A stretch of 64,000 bases of DNA from NCBI GenBank assembly GCA_013399855.1, contig VXAY01006699.1:308866-372865 (forward strand), written 5' to 3'. This document shows, in pieces, positions 48,170 through 61,810 of this stretch. Source of the DNA: Oxyruncus cristatus. Lineage: Eukaryota; Chordata; Aves; Passeriformes; Cotingidae. The notes beneath the pieces were generated by a model that was not told the origin of the DNA, made no database searches, and saw only the letters and a list, made by a program, of their open reading frames with translations. Both the position numbers and the translations under genes were made by a program. Every line of letters starts with the position of its first letter. Position 1 is the first letter of the stretch.

Positions 48170-51100
48170 TTTCCCAATGGGGAAAATCTGATTCAAAGCA
48201 CCTTGTACTAGTCTATGTCATTAGCTGATGGGGTTTTTCCCCTTCATCATTTTTTTCCTGGATGTCCTTCAAACACCTACTTTCCTTTTGTTGGTGGTTT
48301 GTTCATTAACCCTTGAGACTTCAAATTCCTAGAGCAACCAAAACTATTTGTTCTTTCAGACTGGTATCCATTATGAAATTTTTTATTGAATGGAACCAAA
48401 GGTTCTACCTTTTCTTTCTGTTACTTAACCTAGTGGTTGCTGGATCAGTAGAGATGGTATATAAGGGTCATACAAGTATATTGTCCCCCACCTAAAATGA
48501 CTTCAAACAGCATTCATTGTCCTCTAAACATTTTAAAAATGTTGAGTTAATTACTAGAATTAAACTCTATTTAATCTATTTAAGGTAAGATTTCATGTAT
48601 TTCTTCTATTAATTAGACTATGAGATAACTTCTTAATGTGATTTTCACTTTGCTCTTTCCACTGCATATTTTTTTGTTGTTGTTGTTTTTGTTGTTTTTG
48701 TTGTGTGTGTGTTTTGGTTTGTTTTTTTTTTTTTTTTATGGAAGTGTTGCTCATGACCCAAAAGACAGCTTTCTTCCTCCTATCCTTGGTAGAAAAAATT
48801 TTCCCAATTCTACTACTAGACTATCCCCTTTCTTTCATCTTTTGTATTTATTTCAAAATTCTCATTTAAGTTTCCCAATTCACTTTTACACTAACTTATT
48901 TATTATTTACTATCCCTGAAATTTTTTAAACAATTGTTTGCAAGATATTTTATTACATGTAAAAGTGCAGAAGATTAGGTATGTAGAAAAAAAGAAACAG
49001 TTGTTTTTGAACAAACCAGAAATTCAAAAAGTCATCACTTTTTTTGGAAGGTACATGTGGAAGTTTCTTTTACAGTCTCCAGCTCACAGCTAGGTGTACA
49101 CTGAATTCAGACACCAGGACTTATTTGGGTCTTTGTTTTGGAACTTTGTTTTGTGGTCTTCTCTCCAGAAGATGGAATGATGGCCTCCCATAAGTAGGAC
49201 AGGGATACATGGTAGGCAGTCAGGTTTTGATAATTTTGATCCTCACTGCTGTGATTGTATAAAACATAACAGGGCAGCCCACGGCCTAGAGACCAAGTAC
49301 AAGCAAATTACTTTTCAGCACAGCAGCTCAGAGGCACCCATACAGAAGAGAGGAAAACCTTCGTGGATGGAGATTTTGGAGGTTGCATGGGAAACCTATT
49401 TCAATACTTGACTATTCTCCCAAGTGAAATTTTATATTTCTCTTTTATTTTAAATACATGAAATTTGAATATACTTCGATTTTTTTTATGATCATTGTCT
49501 TTTGTTCACCTCTGTTGATCTCTACGAATAACCTGGCTTGGTCTTCTCTACTGCCTCTTGTAGTTATGGGAAGGTTGCTTCTAGGTGCCATTAAAACCAG
49601 CTCTTCTCAAGACTGAATCAACACCGTTGCCTCAGTTGACCCTCACAGTGTGTATGTTCCATACCCATCTTGTTCAGTGGTCTCTTATTGAGAGTTAAGG
49701 TTGTCCATAATTTGTAGTCAGTAGAGATTTTTATATCCAAACAAGCTCCCACTGGCTAAAGAGCCAAACGGTGGTACTTTCTGCCTCTTGAATACAAGAT
49801 ACTGTGCAGGGCATCACTTCTCCTCCACCGATATCTTATCTTGGGGTGCATGACCTGGCATACTGCCCTTTGAACATGCTTACTGTGGGGAACATGTTGA
49901 GAGCTGTGAATCAGAAGTCTCTGCTGTCTCTTCTGAGGCCAGACATTCTGCAGACAAGTCTAGAATGTGGATTGTTAGAGAAATATATCTTTAAACTATA
50001 ACAGTAAAATTTCAGATGGGACAATGTTTTTTAATATATTTGAAAATAATCATGTTATTTGTTTAATAAACTTTGCCCATTTATGAGTGGCATGAGGTAA
50101 CAGATGTTATACCTAGAATATGTGGGGAGCTTTTCTGAAACTTCTTGTTTATCTAGACTTTTTTCCTGTTCCCTAAGGCAGTAAAAACTCTATCGTTTTT
50201 CATGACTGTAGCATGCTTTCTTTATTTAAAAATCTATGTGCACAGAATACATTATAAATAGCTTGGAAATCAGGGCTCCCATCCTTTGTTAATTTTCCTT
50301 TTCCTATCTGAAATTCCTCTACAGTGTCTCATCAATCTGTGGCTCCTACAATTTATTTTAACATAATTTCTTATTTTTCACACCATATTATAGAGAATAG
50401 TACTGACTCCTGAGTGTAAAACTTCTAGCAGCAGTAATGTGGAAAATTCTTCTTGCTTGTGTAAGAGAAGTGAATATGAAGTCTCAAAAGCATCTCAGTT
50501 GGGGTCGTAACTGTGGCAGGCCACAGGGCCTACAGTATAATTGGGAAAACAGCAGCAGAGTAATGTTTCTGTTCATTTGTAGATAGGAAGAACAATTTTT
50601 TTCTCTTCAGTAATAGCAGGGACTTGTCTAGCAGATTTACTCTAACACGAGAACACACAATTCATGCAAAACACACACATGTATACACATTATATATTGA
50701 CATAAAAATACTTGATTGTATACACTGTATATGAAGGATCTGAAAAGCTTTGTTGAGAGGTACTCTGAGAGTGTCTCTAGAAAGTTAGTCTGGGTATCAT
50801 TCAATTAGAGAGAAACTACAGTGTTCCTACTTATAAAAGCATAAATAGTAGAAACAGTTACTGTGAGAACAATTTGCCAACAATGCAAGGACTGAAATAC
50901 ATCCTTTTAAACAGTTTCTTCACGGGCCTGTAAAAGTCATAGCCTCTTTGAATACAGGTTGGTGGGAGCAAAAATCTAAATTTGCTATAGAAACTGCTGA
51001 CTCTCATTTGTTCACCCCATTTTCTTGAGTCAGTGTTTCACAAGAGAGTTTCAAATTATTTTCTTCTCTGGTCCTCTTGTGACTCTTTGGTGCCTGAGGT

Positions 51101-54100
51101 AGTGAATCATACCTCTTTGTCCTTCTCTAAGATAATATAACTTGCTGGAAGACTGCATTTCTCTAACATACAGAGCCACTCTTCCCCCTTTTCTCTATCT
51201 CTTAGACAAATTATACCCACCTCAAAGAAGACTGCATTTAAGAGAAATATCTCCAAGAGTTTTTAGGTGTTCTATGGTGACCTCAAAGTAAATAGTGAAT
51301 ATTTGTCAAGCTTTACAGATTTCTCCCCGTGTTTTTGTTGCTGTTTTTCAGTGAACTTTTTTCATGTTTTCAGGAGTTTACTGCCGTAAAGATGCTGATC
51401 GGTGGGTATTAGGCACATAGATATTACTTCCTGCTCTCTGTGCCTGTCGATCTTTCATCCTGGGAGGCTGACAAACAACAGCATGTGCAGGAGTATAGGA
51501 TGAAAGTAGAATTTATGAAGGTCATATTGCCTAAAATGATGTTAGCAAAGGGAAACTTTTTTGTACATAATGACACACAAGGAACGTGTGTATGTGCCAA
51601 GATAAATTATAGCAGACCTTATTAATGAGGACCTAGAGGCAGAGTAACACTATCCTGTCTGTATTGGGAGGATCCTTATGACTAACATTCTCTCCAGAAG
51701 GTTGCAGCAAGACAGCCACACTGTTGGTTAATCTCTCTTTGACTGTAAGGCACGGAATTTGGAGATTCAAGCTTGGCTAACCTGTGCACTTGTTGATTTG
51801 AACAAGTGAGCTAAAAACCATCTCCATCATGAAGTAACTTTGCAACAAGAAAAGACCAAATAAAAAACGCCAAACAAACAAACAAAAAAAGGAAAAAGAA
51901 AATAACCAAACAGCAGCACAAATTTGGAACAAAAGGTTAGAATGATTTAATTTTGCGGGGGGTTTTGCTCTGAGTTTGGACTTGGGTTCATACCCTAACA
52001 TGTTGTGTGCATAAATTCAATTAATAAACTGTGTACAATGTGTTCAGAGGTGAAAACAGAAAGATCTGAAGGTATAAACTAAAAATATATTAAAAGTGTT
52101 AAAGACAAATTTTAAACATAACAGAAACTTTTTTTTTTTTTTTAAATTAGCCGAGCAACAGCTTCCTATTGATCAATATGGGATATCCTGTACAAGCACA
52201 GATTTACAATATCAAAATTTGCATTTGGTGTTTCTGCTTCCCTGTAGTTGTTGATCAAAGATCACATCCTTTCAGATACCTGACAGGTAGAGTTTTGCCA
52301 ACAGAAGTCAGTAGCTTAGACCTGGCCATAATTACCTGATGGTACCCCTATTAAGTGGAATTACCATCCCCATTAAACAGCAGTTATTGCTATTAGGTAT
52401 CATTAGTCTAAAATTGCTTCCTTGGGAAACATCTCAATTAAGCAAATTTCCATGTAAAGTGCATCCTGATTAACTGAACTGCACTGTACTGCTTTGTTTC
52501 TTCATGTACCCACTTCAGTAGCCTTCGTCCCTCATTTGCAATTCTCTCAAAGTCTGTTAAGACTCACTAAAAAAGTACAAACAACTGACTGCAAAAGACC
52601 CTATTTTTTTTTCTTACTTCTCTTTTCATTATGTTGGGTTTTAAAGGCCTCCTAATAAAGCAGAAACATTTGAACTGTGAAGTCTATCCCCCTGGAAGGC
52701 AGATATACTCTGCATAAAATAATATGTGTAAACCAGACTGTTTTCATTACCTGTCTTCTACTGCCATAGAGAATAATCCCAGGAGGGTCCCTGGACATTT
52801 ACTTCTTTGTAATGCCTTGGAATTTTTTTAATTTGTCTGAAACCTGTAAGATATGCCATTGTGTCCATGTAGGTGTCTCTGTGGGTTTTTAACAAAATTC
52901 TTCATTACAAATTCTGTTTTATTTCAGTGGGGTCAGATACTACAGCTTGTGATACAGTCATCAGTTAAATCAAATTATCTGAGGCAATTGTAAAGTATTT
53001 CTGACTCCTTTTAGCTTTCCACATCAAACACTTTTATTTAGCACAATGCACCTCAACTTTATCTTTTAAAAACTAAACTTACAACTTGGCATTTAATTAT
53101 GTTGTACAGAGCCAAGAATTTTTGCTTTTATTTTCCCGGACAAGTAGCCTTACACTAATACTCAATGTTTTTTGGCTCAGACTTCTATTAAGTCTGCAGT
53201 CATAGGACTTAATTGGAAAAATGTTCAAATCAGAAAGGCTTATCATTCGGTAAAAGAGAAAAAATGGAACACATCTAAATGACCTTTAGTGGTAACAGGC
53301 CATTCTGTTTCTGTACACTAGAAAAGGGGTAGGAGCTGAGCAGTGGTGGTGAAACATCAAGCTTCAAGGCAAAGAAAGAAAGTCTTCCCCTGTAGCTTAC
53401 ACCTTGAGTCCTTCTATTCTTGTGCAGTATACACATTTTCTTGGGTAAAAGCTTTTCTGCCTGAGTAAAAGAGAAGAATGGATGTACTACGTAGAGAGAC
53501 GTGGAAGTTATTGTAAAAGGTACAAATAAAGCCCATATTTCACTCCTCGGCCAAAGAAATGAAAATCTAGAGACGTCTTTGAAATAGAGACATAAGACTA
53601 TTGATTGTTAGGGGCGTACACAGATATCAGTGAGTCAGTACTGACGTTTTTTGAATGAATTACACCATTACTCTTAGAGGAAACACTTGAAAAGCTGGCT
53701 ATCATTTGACTTAAATTTTGATAGCAAAAAATAGAGATGATCAAGAATAGAGGCTAGATAAAAACAGAAATTCGTATTTCCACATGCTATTAATCATCTC
53801 ACATTGAAGGTTGTGAGTTGCTGTATGTCATCCTAGAACTGTATAAACCTTAAATGCTTTCTACAAAATTTATTAGACATTTACAAAAGTTAGCTTCTTG
53901 ATGAAGAAAATACTAGGGAAAGCTTCTTTGATCTGTGAAAAAGTGGGTTAGACAGACAAAAGCTTTTCATTCTGCCCTCAAATATGCATGTCCTGTGACA
54001 AACTCCTTGTAGATTAGCATGTTTAATATGTATTTGCATTCTGGAGCCAGTGTCATCACAGCTGCCTGGGGAGCTGTATTCACTCCTCAGGGATATCTGC

Positions 54101-57025
54101 CTGATGTCCGTGTCTATTTCCTTCTTTTACTAGGAAAGAATATTTTTTCTTTTTTTCTTTACATTTCAGTGAGATATAGTTGGGCAATGATGTGATATAC
54201 CCCAGAAAATGAGGAAAGGAATGGAAAGGACAAGTTTGGAGAGTTTGGTGATGAACGAGTCCATTCTTGCATGTGTTAGGCTGCAAATGTTGCTTTAAAG
54301 TTGAATTTGTTCCCAGAGTGAGGGAAAAATTACTCTTTCCTCATTTTTAGAGTGGTACCTAGAATTCTGGATCATTTCACTACTTGAAAATTAGATCCAG
54401 TTTCTAACCAGACTGTTGTAAACAGGAAAATGACTAGTTTATTTTGTTTATCATTTGGTCATTTTGGTTTCTTTGACTGAACTTGTAAGTATTTAATTGA
54501 GTCTTGTCAACGCAGAGGGGAATGAAAACAAATGTTGCATGCTTTTTTTTTTTTTTGTGGGACAAATCAATAACATATCCTACATGAAATTTGTTTTATA
54601 AAATGATAGAAGACACATTTTTGCTTAACATTATTGTCCTTAATGGGTCTTGCCATTGTGCCTTTTGTAGTAGTCAAGTTCACACAACTAAATTCCAGTT
54701 AAACCTTCACATTTACAAGTCTACTATTTGGCTGTCTCAAGGGTATCTCCCCGCTCATTGCCAGTATCTTTCAGGAGTGAAAGAATAAGTTTCATTAAAG
54801 AAAAGTCTGACATGATCTAAAGAACAGCTCACTGCAGGATCCACTCCAAATCAACTGTATGAATGCAGAGCACCAAAGAGATGAATGTCTTCCCTAGAGA
54901 GTAAAATTTACTGTATAAATATAGGGATGTAAGTAAAGTGTAAGCAGTCTGAATCTGACCTAATTTGTCAGGTTAACAGAGGTGGGGATCAGAAAAAAAA
55001 ACAAAAATCATTGCAAAAAGGTCACTTGGGAATGCGTTATTTCCATCTGATACTCACACAGTTTTGTTTAGATGGAAATACATCTCATGACTGCGGAAAA
55101 AAACAAAAGAATATAAATAAGTGTTGCAAAACAGACTGGCATTTAAGTAGGAAATGTTCACATCTTCTATGTACTAAGGTAACTCTTCATGGCTTTCCTA
55201 ACTTTAGTTAGCTGCAAACAAGTGGGACTTAATTCTGGACCCACTTTCTTTTTACATTTGCAGCAGTGGCAGAGACATCAGACAATACATTTTTACATAC
55301 GTTTCTGTTCCTGATTCCCTAACAAAAGAAGTAGTGTGGGAAAAAATGAAACCTTTTCAGTATTTGAAAAAAATGAATTTGCAGAAAGAAAAGCAAATAA
55401 TTTTTTTGCCCTTGTGCTGTATTTTGTTCAAACACTTGCAAATGATCATAATACCTTTGTGGTACATCATTTAAAAATGCAGTTCTTCTTTTCCATAAAG
55501 GAAGAAATTTGAGGCTTACCTGGACTTTTAAGAACTACGATTCCTTTAAATCTTTGCTTTGTTGCTGAAGAACTACATTAGTCTTGTCAATATGCTGAGC
55601 GCTGTAAGCAAAAAACTCATTTATGTTTAACAACAATTTTATTGAGTGTAATACTTTAAAACATAGGAGAATTTGTCAGATTTATATGTAGTTAGATAGG
55701 TGGTTATACCAGTTCTTTTTGTATGAACTTTCCACACTGTACAGATGCTTTTTTTCATAATAATTATTTATTTATTGTATTTTTTATTTACTGGTTTGTC
55801 AAATAAGGAAAATCACAGATTAAATATTAAATTTTCCACTTTTCTCTCACAATTTGCACTCTGCCAAGAAACCTAAAGCTGGACAGATATGATGGAAAGA
55901 TTTAGAGTTCTACATTTGAAACTTATTATCTGCTGTCCTATGGTAAACTGACCATGAGTATGGTTCTGATACATACTTAGAGACATATTTTGCTACCCTT
56001 ACTTATTTTGACTAATAAACTTGTTTTGCAGCTAATTTTATATAAGTTAATGGGCTTCTTGTAGAATGTGGTGGGTTGCAAAGTTTTGCAGAGTTACTGT
56101 GGATTTGTGGAGACTGCAGGCTTAGCCAATCCTGATGTGAGTTTTGCTAAGTGCACCTATTGTGAACTGACATGTATGTCCACTGGAGAGTATAAATGTC
56201 TGCGAGCTGTTACAATAAAGGTCTTTTGTCTTTGCCCACCTCAACCACGACAGTATACTTATATACTGCTTAATGGAATACAATCTGAATTTCATGGTTA
56301 TTGATGTGAATGAAAAATCCATTGGTCGTGGAACAGAAATTAAAATACTGGCACAGATTAGAAACTTATTAGGACAGAACGGTAAGATTGGGAGAGAAAA
56401 AGATGAAAAAAATGCTCAAAAAAAATCCTAAACCAACAACAAACCAAAACAAAAAAATTGAAAAGATTGTTAAAAGAGTTTCCTGCTGGAACTGCTGAGA
56501 AGGCAGAACTGCTACATGAGAAAAATCCTCTGAATTGTGTGTGTTGTAAAAACTATAGCTTATTGTTTGGGCAGATACCTCAACAACACTGTAGATAAAA
56601 CAGTCAAAATATTAGCTCAGCATGGTACCGTAGTTCAAGTCAACAAGAATTGTAATATGTGAATAGTGTGCGAGAAAAGTACTGACAAATGCAATCTTAT
56701 AAATCTCCAATGCATTATTATTTGCAATTATATGTTCAGTACTGTTTACTAAAACTTAGATTAGTAGAAATACTTAATCATTGTCCAAAATACCTTTTTT
56801 GTCCTGGATAATATCTCCATAGAGATAATGCAATAGTAGAAACCAGTGCTCAGAGATAAGATAAAAACCAGTAGTTATAATAGAGAATTTTTCATAATCT
56901 CTTACCTGGTGAGTTTAAATAAAGGGAGGTGAAAGGCAGAGGATGCTGCTAATTAGCTATGTGAGGGCACACTCTGTTACACTGGGGTAATTTACAGTGG
57001 ATTCATCCTCTCTAAGCTGAGAAGC
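48170..57025. other. long stretch without supportable genes
   Basis: AT-rich with simple runs: T/G-rich at 48668-48737, T at 52129-52143 and A/C-rich at 51870-51900. A moderately GC-richer patch at 49500-49970 is weakly reminiscent of a very old minus-strand CR1 but cannot be confirmed. A patch at 52320-52490 contains several TAATTA/ATTAA-type homeodomain-like motifs between less AT-rich segments and might be a conserved non-coding element. No open frame exceeds 80 codons. Confidence 0.5.
48668..48737. repeat. T/G-rich low-complexity tract
   Basis: Four (TTG) units, TTTTTG variants and a short TG run are followed by a T run of about 16 bases. Leucine/phenylalanine-rich open frames across it are artefacts. 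Confidence 0.9.
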
Positions 57026-57027
57026 TT

Positions 57028-57150
57028 GATTCAGAGGCTCTTTGAGCACCTGTCTAGTGGAACGTGTCCCTGCCCATGGCAGAGAGATTGGAGCTAGATG
57101 ATCTTTGAGGTCCCTTCTGACCCAAACCATTCTATGTTTCTGTGATTCCA
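57028..57150 (+). mobile_element. CR1 LINE 3'-end fragment
   Basis: The sequence 'cctgcccatggcagagagattggagctagatgatctttgaggtcccttctgacccaaaccattctatg' followed by TTCTGTGATTCC is a well-preserved CR1 3' end with a decayed octamer tail, on the plus strand. It is 5'-truncated to little more than the 3' untranslated region. The minus-strand open frame here is antisense to it. Confidence 0.93.
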
Positions 57151-57773
57151 TAAATATAGACAGAGAGCCACTGGAGAAGCTCTAGGATGCCTGAGACCAG
57201 CAGAGGTCACACAGGTCTACTGTGAGAACTAGGCACCCCTGGAGTGGCAGCTGGAAGCTAGTCAAACTATCTTAAAGCATCCAAATCGACAGTATGTGTT
57301 CATGGGTGTGTACTGCATGCAACTGAGCGCAGAAAGGTCTCATTAGTAGAGACTTCTGGCTCAAAAATCAAGTTGGACCTCATTTAAAAGAAGTAACTTT
57401 TAAGTGGAAAAAACCCCAATATACCATTTACAGTTAAAATGTGATTGTATCTTTACTAAGGGTATACAGATTATTTTTTTTTTCTTCTAATGCAACTAAT
57501 CACTTAGACAACAGGCCAATTTACTTTCAAAATTTAGTCAATACCTTAGAAAAGAAATTAATTACTTTATGTGTTAATCAGGAGAAAAATAAGTGAGAAA
57601 TGAAGAACACTTTTAGATTTTTGACATAAGTGAAGCATTATGTTAATCTTATCTTGACCTTTATTTCAAAAGTCATGGAAATACTTTGAGATCACAACTT
57701 TTTAGATGATTGGGAAATGTGCATATAGATTAGCCCAGTCATCTGGAGTCTGACATTTACTTGTTGACAAATC

Positions 57774-57794
57774 AAAAAAAAAAAAAAAAAAAAA
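57774..57794. repeat. poly(A) run, 21 bases
   Basis: A pure run of A in the plus strand. It could be the tail of an unrecognised retroposed sequence, but the upstream sequence matches no transcript or SINE that I know. Confidence 0.9.
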
Positions 57795-60535
57795 TCTGGG
57801 ATGTCCATTTTATTCCCTTTTATTTAATTTTTTAATTCCAGGCACATGGAGACATATTTATGAGAAATTAAAAAGCAGGAAGGAGTAGGATTTGCAAAAA
57901 ATTGTTCCAGCTAAATATTGCTCATATATGAAGCCCATATTTTAAAAGACTTAACAGACGCAATTTTGGGTTTTTTTCCCTACATAATCCTAAGTATGTT
58001 GCGAGTTTGAAATAATAAATAATCAAGGGGCCATAATGATCCCAAAAAGTGGAATTTTAATAGGTAACTAATTCTGTCATGGAACTTGTCACACTTAAAA
58101 GGTGATTCTCAATTAAACCTTCTCATCTGAAATGTAATCCAAAAGTGCTGAAGAACAGACAGCTCTCCCTTGAGCACTCTCCTCTTGCTGCATTTCTGAC
58201 GGTAAAATATTTCTTAAAAGTCAGCAAAATAACCTCTGATTTCAGGTGACAGAAGAGGAAACTCCTGTCTCCGCTTTGTTACCTTGCTATTATTCAAGCT
58301 TTAAAACAATATTTTTATTGATATATTTATTTTTGAGATAAGCATGCATTTTCTAAGCCTTTGGGGGGTCAGTTTATGGTTTCCCATCAGTTTAAAGTAT
58401 GTTCTTAGAGGAAAAATAAATATTCTTGGTTTATTATTGCGTATTAGACTCCAGATTTTTACAAAATAAAGAAAAGGTTTCAGACTGGATTTTTTTCTTT
58501 ATTAAATGAGACAGTACAATATTGGTGGGAGAAGTAATGTGTTTCATATTTTAAATACTGTGTGAGTGGGCCCTCTGGGAAATCTCTACTTATTTACAGC
58601 TGAAATGATCAGCAAACAAACTCACTAGGAAACTTCAATATATTAAATTGAGAGAAAATACTGAAATGACAGCCTTAGACTACATAGATTTTTGAATTTA
58701 ATTTCTCAGGTCTATAAAACAATTAGAAAATCGGTGATATGGGTCTGACTTTATACTAATGGGAACAGCTACACTATCATTAGTGAGATATTATGGGTTT
58801 TACAGGAGCTGTGGGTCTGGGTTATTTTTTTACTTGTATTGGAAGTCTGAGATAACTACATCTAGGAATAAAAAACAACCCTATAAATTCTTTAATAGGT
58901 GATAAGGGAAATGGAAGATGAAGTAATTCACGTTAAAGGAAGGATTTAAAATTGCTGAAGACTTAGTGTTCAAGATAAGCGGTTAATAGTTTGGGGGACA
59001 GGATGGGGGAAAAGCACAAATTTTGTGAATAAGCAGTGGATAGAAACACTAAGTGGACAGGGTGACAGGATGTCAGGGAACAATTACAGTGTGAGAGCAA
59101 CAGATAAAGAATTTAAGATCAGGTATCATGATGGCATTATGCAGAAATCAGATGACTACACTAAAAAATAATAGGAAAATAACAGCATTTAACTCTGAAA
59201 AGACTATATATAACACACTGAATTTTTAATGAAGAAAACATTCCTTCATAGTTGTACTCACAACAGAAAGTAGAGTCCAATGCAGCTATGTATTGAACTA
59301 AAGTTAATTGAGAAACAATTCTCAGTGGCCCTCTGCTCTGTGAACTAGCTCAAGAAGTGATGATGAATTTGCTGGTGTAGACAGTTACTAGAAGCAGAGC
59401 AATAGTGAATACTGGGAACCTTCATGTCAGGAGGTAAAGACGCTCTGCTGAACTTGCTTTCATTCTCCACATGCATGGTGTTTGACAGTGCAAGTTACCC
59501 CACTAATTCTCCATTCCATTTAGAATGAAGATGTGTGGTATCAGTTAATCCATCATAACTAAAGTGTGCAGCAGATCCTCAGCGCATAGTGCACCATCCC
59601 CTTCAGATTTGCAGATAAGCTGTTTAATAGTAGCTGGACATGCATGCTGCAGTCACCACTACTAAGCCATCACTATAAGAGTACAAGTCTGGGATGTGGG
59701 GCACAGTGTAAGTCACACAAAATTATGGTAGGGAGGCAAGAGAGGAGGAAGGACTAACGTCTTGTTTTGAGAACTAGAAGGAGGTGGAGTATGAATGTCA
59801 AAAACAGGAGAAGAACACAGTGTTGAAGGCCTGATTTGTATAGTAATAACAATACTGAAAATGGGATTTTGATAAACTTTAAGGGTGAGAAAAGGATAAA
59901 TACAGTTTTTCATAAAATAAAAAGCTTGTTCAAAGTCACATAAGGATGTATAAACATGTAGGTCTTCAAATGTTACCCAAGCTCTGACTTGACTAAAGGA
60001 AAGCTGCAGGAGTTCTCAGAAACAAGAGACTTTTTCAGAAGAGAAAAATCTTCAGCTAATCGTTCCTAAACACTTGATTTCCAGAAAGCGGGAAGTTATG
60101 TTAGCACTACCATTCAGTCCATGTCCAGTTCTGATGCTCTTTCCCTCAGCATGTTTTATTACTTGTTGTGGGAGAAAATGTCCCAGGGTATATGTCATTG
60201 CAGTTTTTCTTAAGCATTAAAACATTTTTGGAGCTTCTTCAACAGCATTTGCACTTGCTGTGATGTGATGATTTGTTGATGCTTTACTTCTTGTAAAGGA
60301 TATCTAATCTCTTTTTCTCTCCAGACTTTGGGATTTGAGACTTCATAGCTAGGTAGAGTTAGGTAAGTCTCCTTTAAATAAAGTGTATTCCTTTTTTTAC
60401 CTTAAGGGAAAATCCTGATGTCTTCTTGCAGAGAAGTCCTTACTGATGCTCTAAAGGCAGCAGTGATATATGAGGTGCCCTCTATCCATTTTGTACAAGG
60501 TTAGCTTGGTTGTTTCCAGAAATGCCATCTTCTTT

Positions 60536-60556
60536 AAAAAAAAAAAAAAAAAAAAA
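60536..60556. repeat. poly(A) run, 21 bases
   Basis: A pure A run followed by CAAAAAAC. As with the 57.8 kb run, no parent retroposon is recognisable. Confidence 0.9.
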
Positions 60557-61810
60557 CAAAAAACATCTGTTTTTCTGTTGTGCATAATGCTAATAATTAT
60601 GTAATTATAGTTCATTAGTATGCATATGCACATGGTGTTTTGTTCTGTTTTATGGTCTGACATATATAGACCTGACTACTATTTCGAAGATCATTTAAAA
60701 ATAAACCATCTCTGAACAAAAAGCCAGAAATGTGTGACAGGCTCTATTCAGAGCAGAATACTCAAAATTTGTCTTGGCTGGAGTTTAGCTGCTGTGTAAT
60801 AGACTATTAGCTCCAATTTGCTACTGCTTTACTTGTGTCAATGCACTCTGATCTGAGCATTTTTGTGAACTGTTTTGCTCTGAATATAATTAAGAAAATA
60901 TTCCAAAAATGCCATTCAGCAGTGAGATGCAAGTTGAACTTGTGTGTACTTAGCAAGAATTGCATGTCATTAATTACAAGATGCTTTTTACCTCTGACTG
61001 AAAGCTTTCAGGTGAGCCTCTTCTAGCGAGAAAAAGGGAAATCTGTAGCACCTCTGCAAGACCATGTTGATTCTGACTAAATTTTCACCAGAAATTTTCA
61101 AAATATTCAGAATTATTCTAATAATTCTTTCTGATACTGATCAATTGTTTACAGCCTTTGCATGTTTAAACATTTTGTCTTGGCTGTACTATTTGAAATA
61201 CTTTTCCCGTTTTATCAAAATTAAGCTTTTAAATTTTTTTCATCCATTCTTTACCAATACTGATCAAATGGAGTTGACACCTTCTTCATTTATTTTGTTT
61301 GCTTTTTCCAATGCTTATAACTTATTTTTACCTGATTCTTAAATTATACGTGGGACCTCTAGGTAAGTCAGAGTAGGGTTTAATTTTGTCAGGTCCTAGT
61401 CTGAGAAAAAAAAAGGAATAATTGGTTTCTCTCAAGATCACTTTTACTCAAGATATTCCCTTATGCTGGATGGAGCAGATTACTGGGAAAAAGAGGTTGA
61501 AGGAAGAATTAAATCTTAAATTTCAGACCCCAGCGTTCTAGCAAAGTTCTTTAACTGAGAAGCTGTTCTGAGAGAGTAGACCCAAAAGACCTAAGTTAAC
61601 TGAATCCTTCATCTACTTGGGATCTCAGTGTCTGTGCATGTTTCCTTACACTCTTAAAATGACAAGTAACATCTCCTAGATGTCCACATAATTGCACTAC
61701 CTAAAATTAGCTACGCTGGATTATGCGTTTGAGTTTTGGGTGAGACACAAATGTAAAAGTGAATCTGTCTTTTTGAGTTTTTCTTATCATTTACTTCCCT
61801 TATTGAACTC

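Larger units (their letters stand above)
57160..61810. other. stretch without supportable genes
   Basis: AT-rich. Two pure A runs of 21 bases lie at 57774-57794 and 60536-60556. A patch at 58130-58300 is less AT-rich, and a T/C-rich segment at 61060-61340 gives a Phe/Ile-rich open frame of no apparent meaning. No gene, RNA or named repeat is recognised. Confidence 0.55.
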
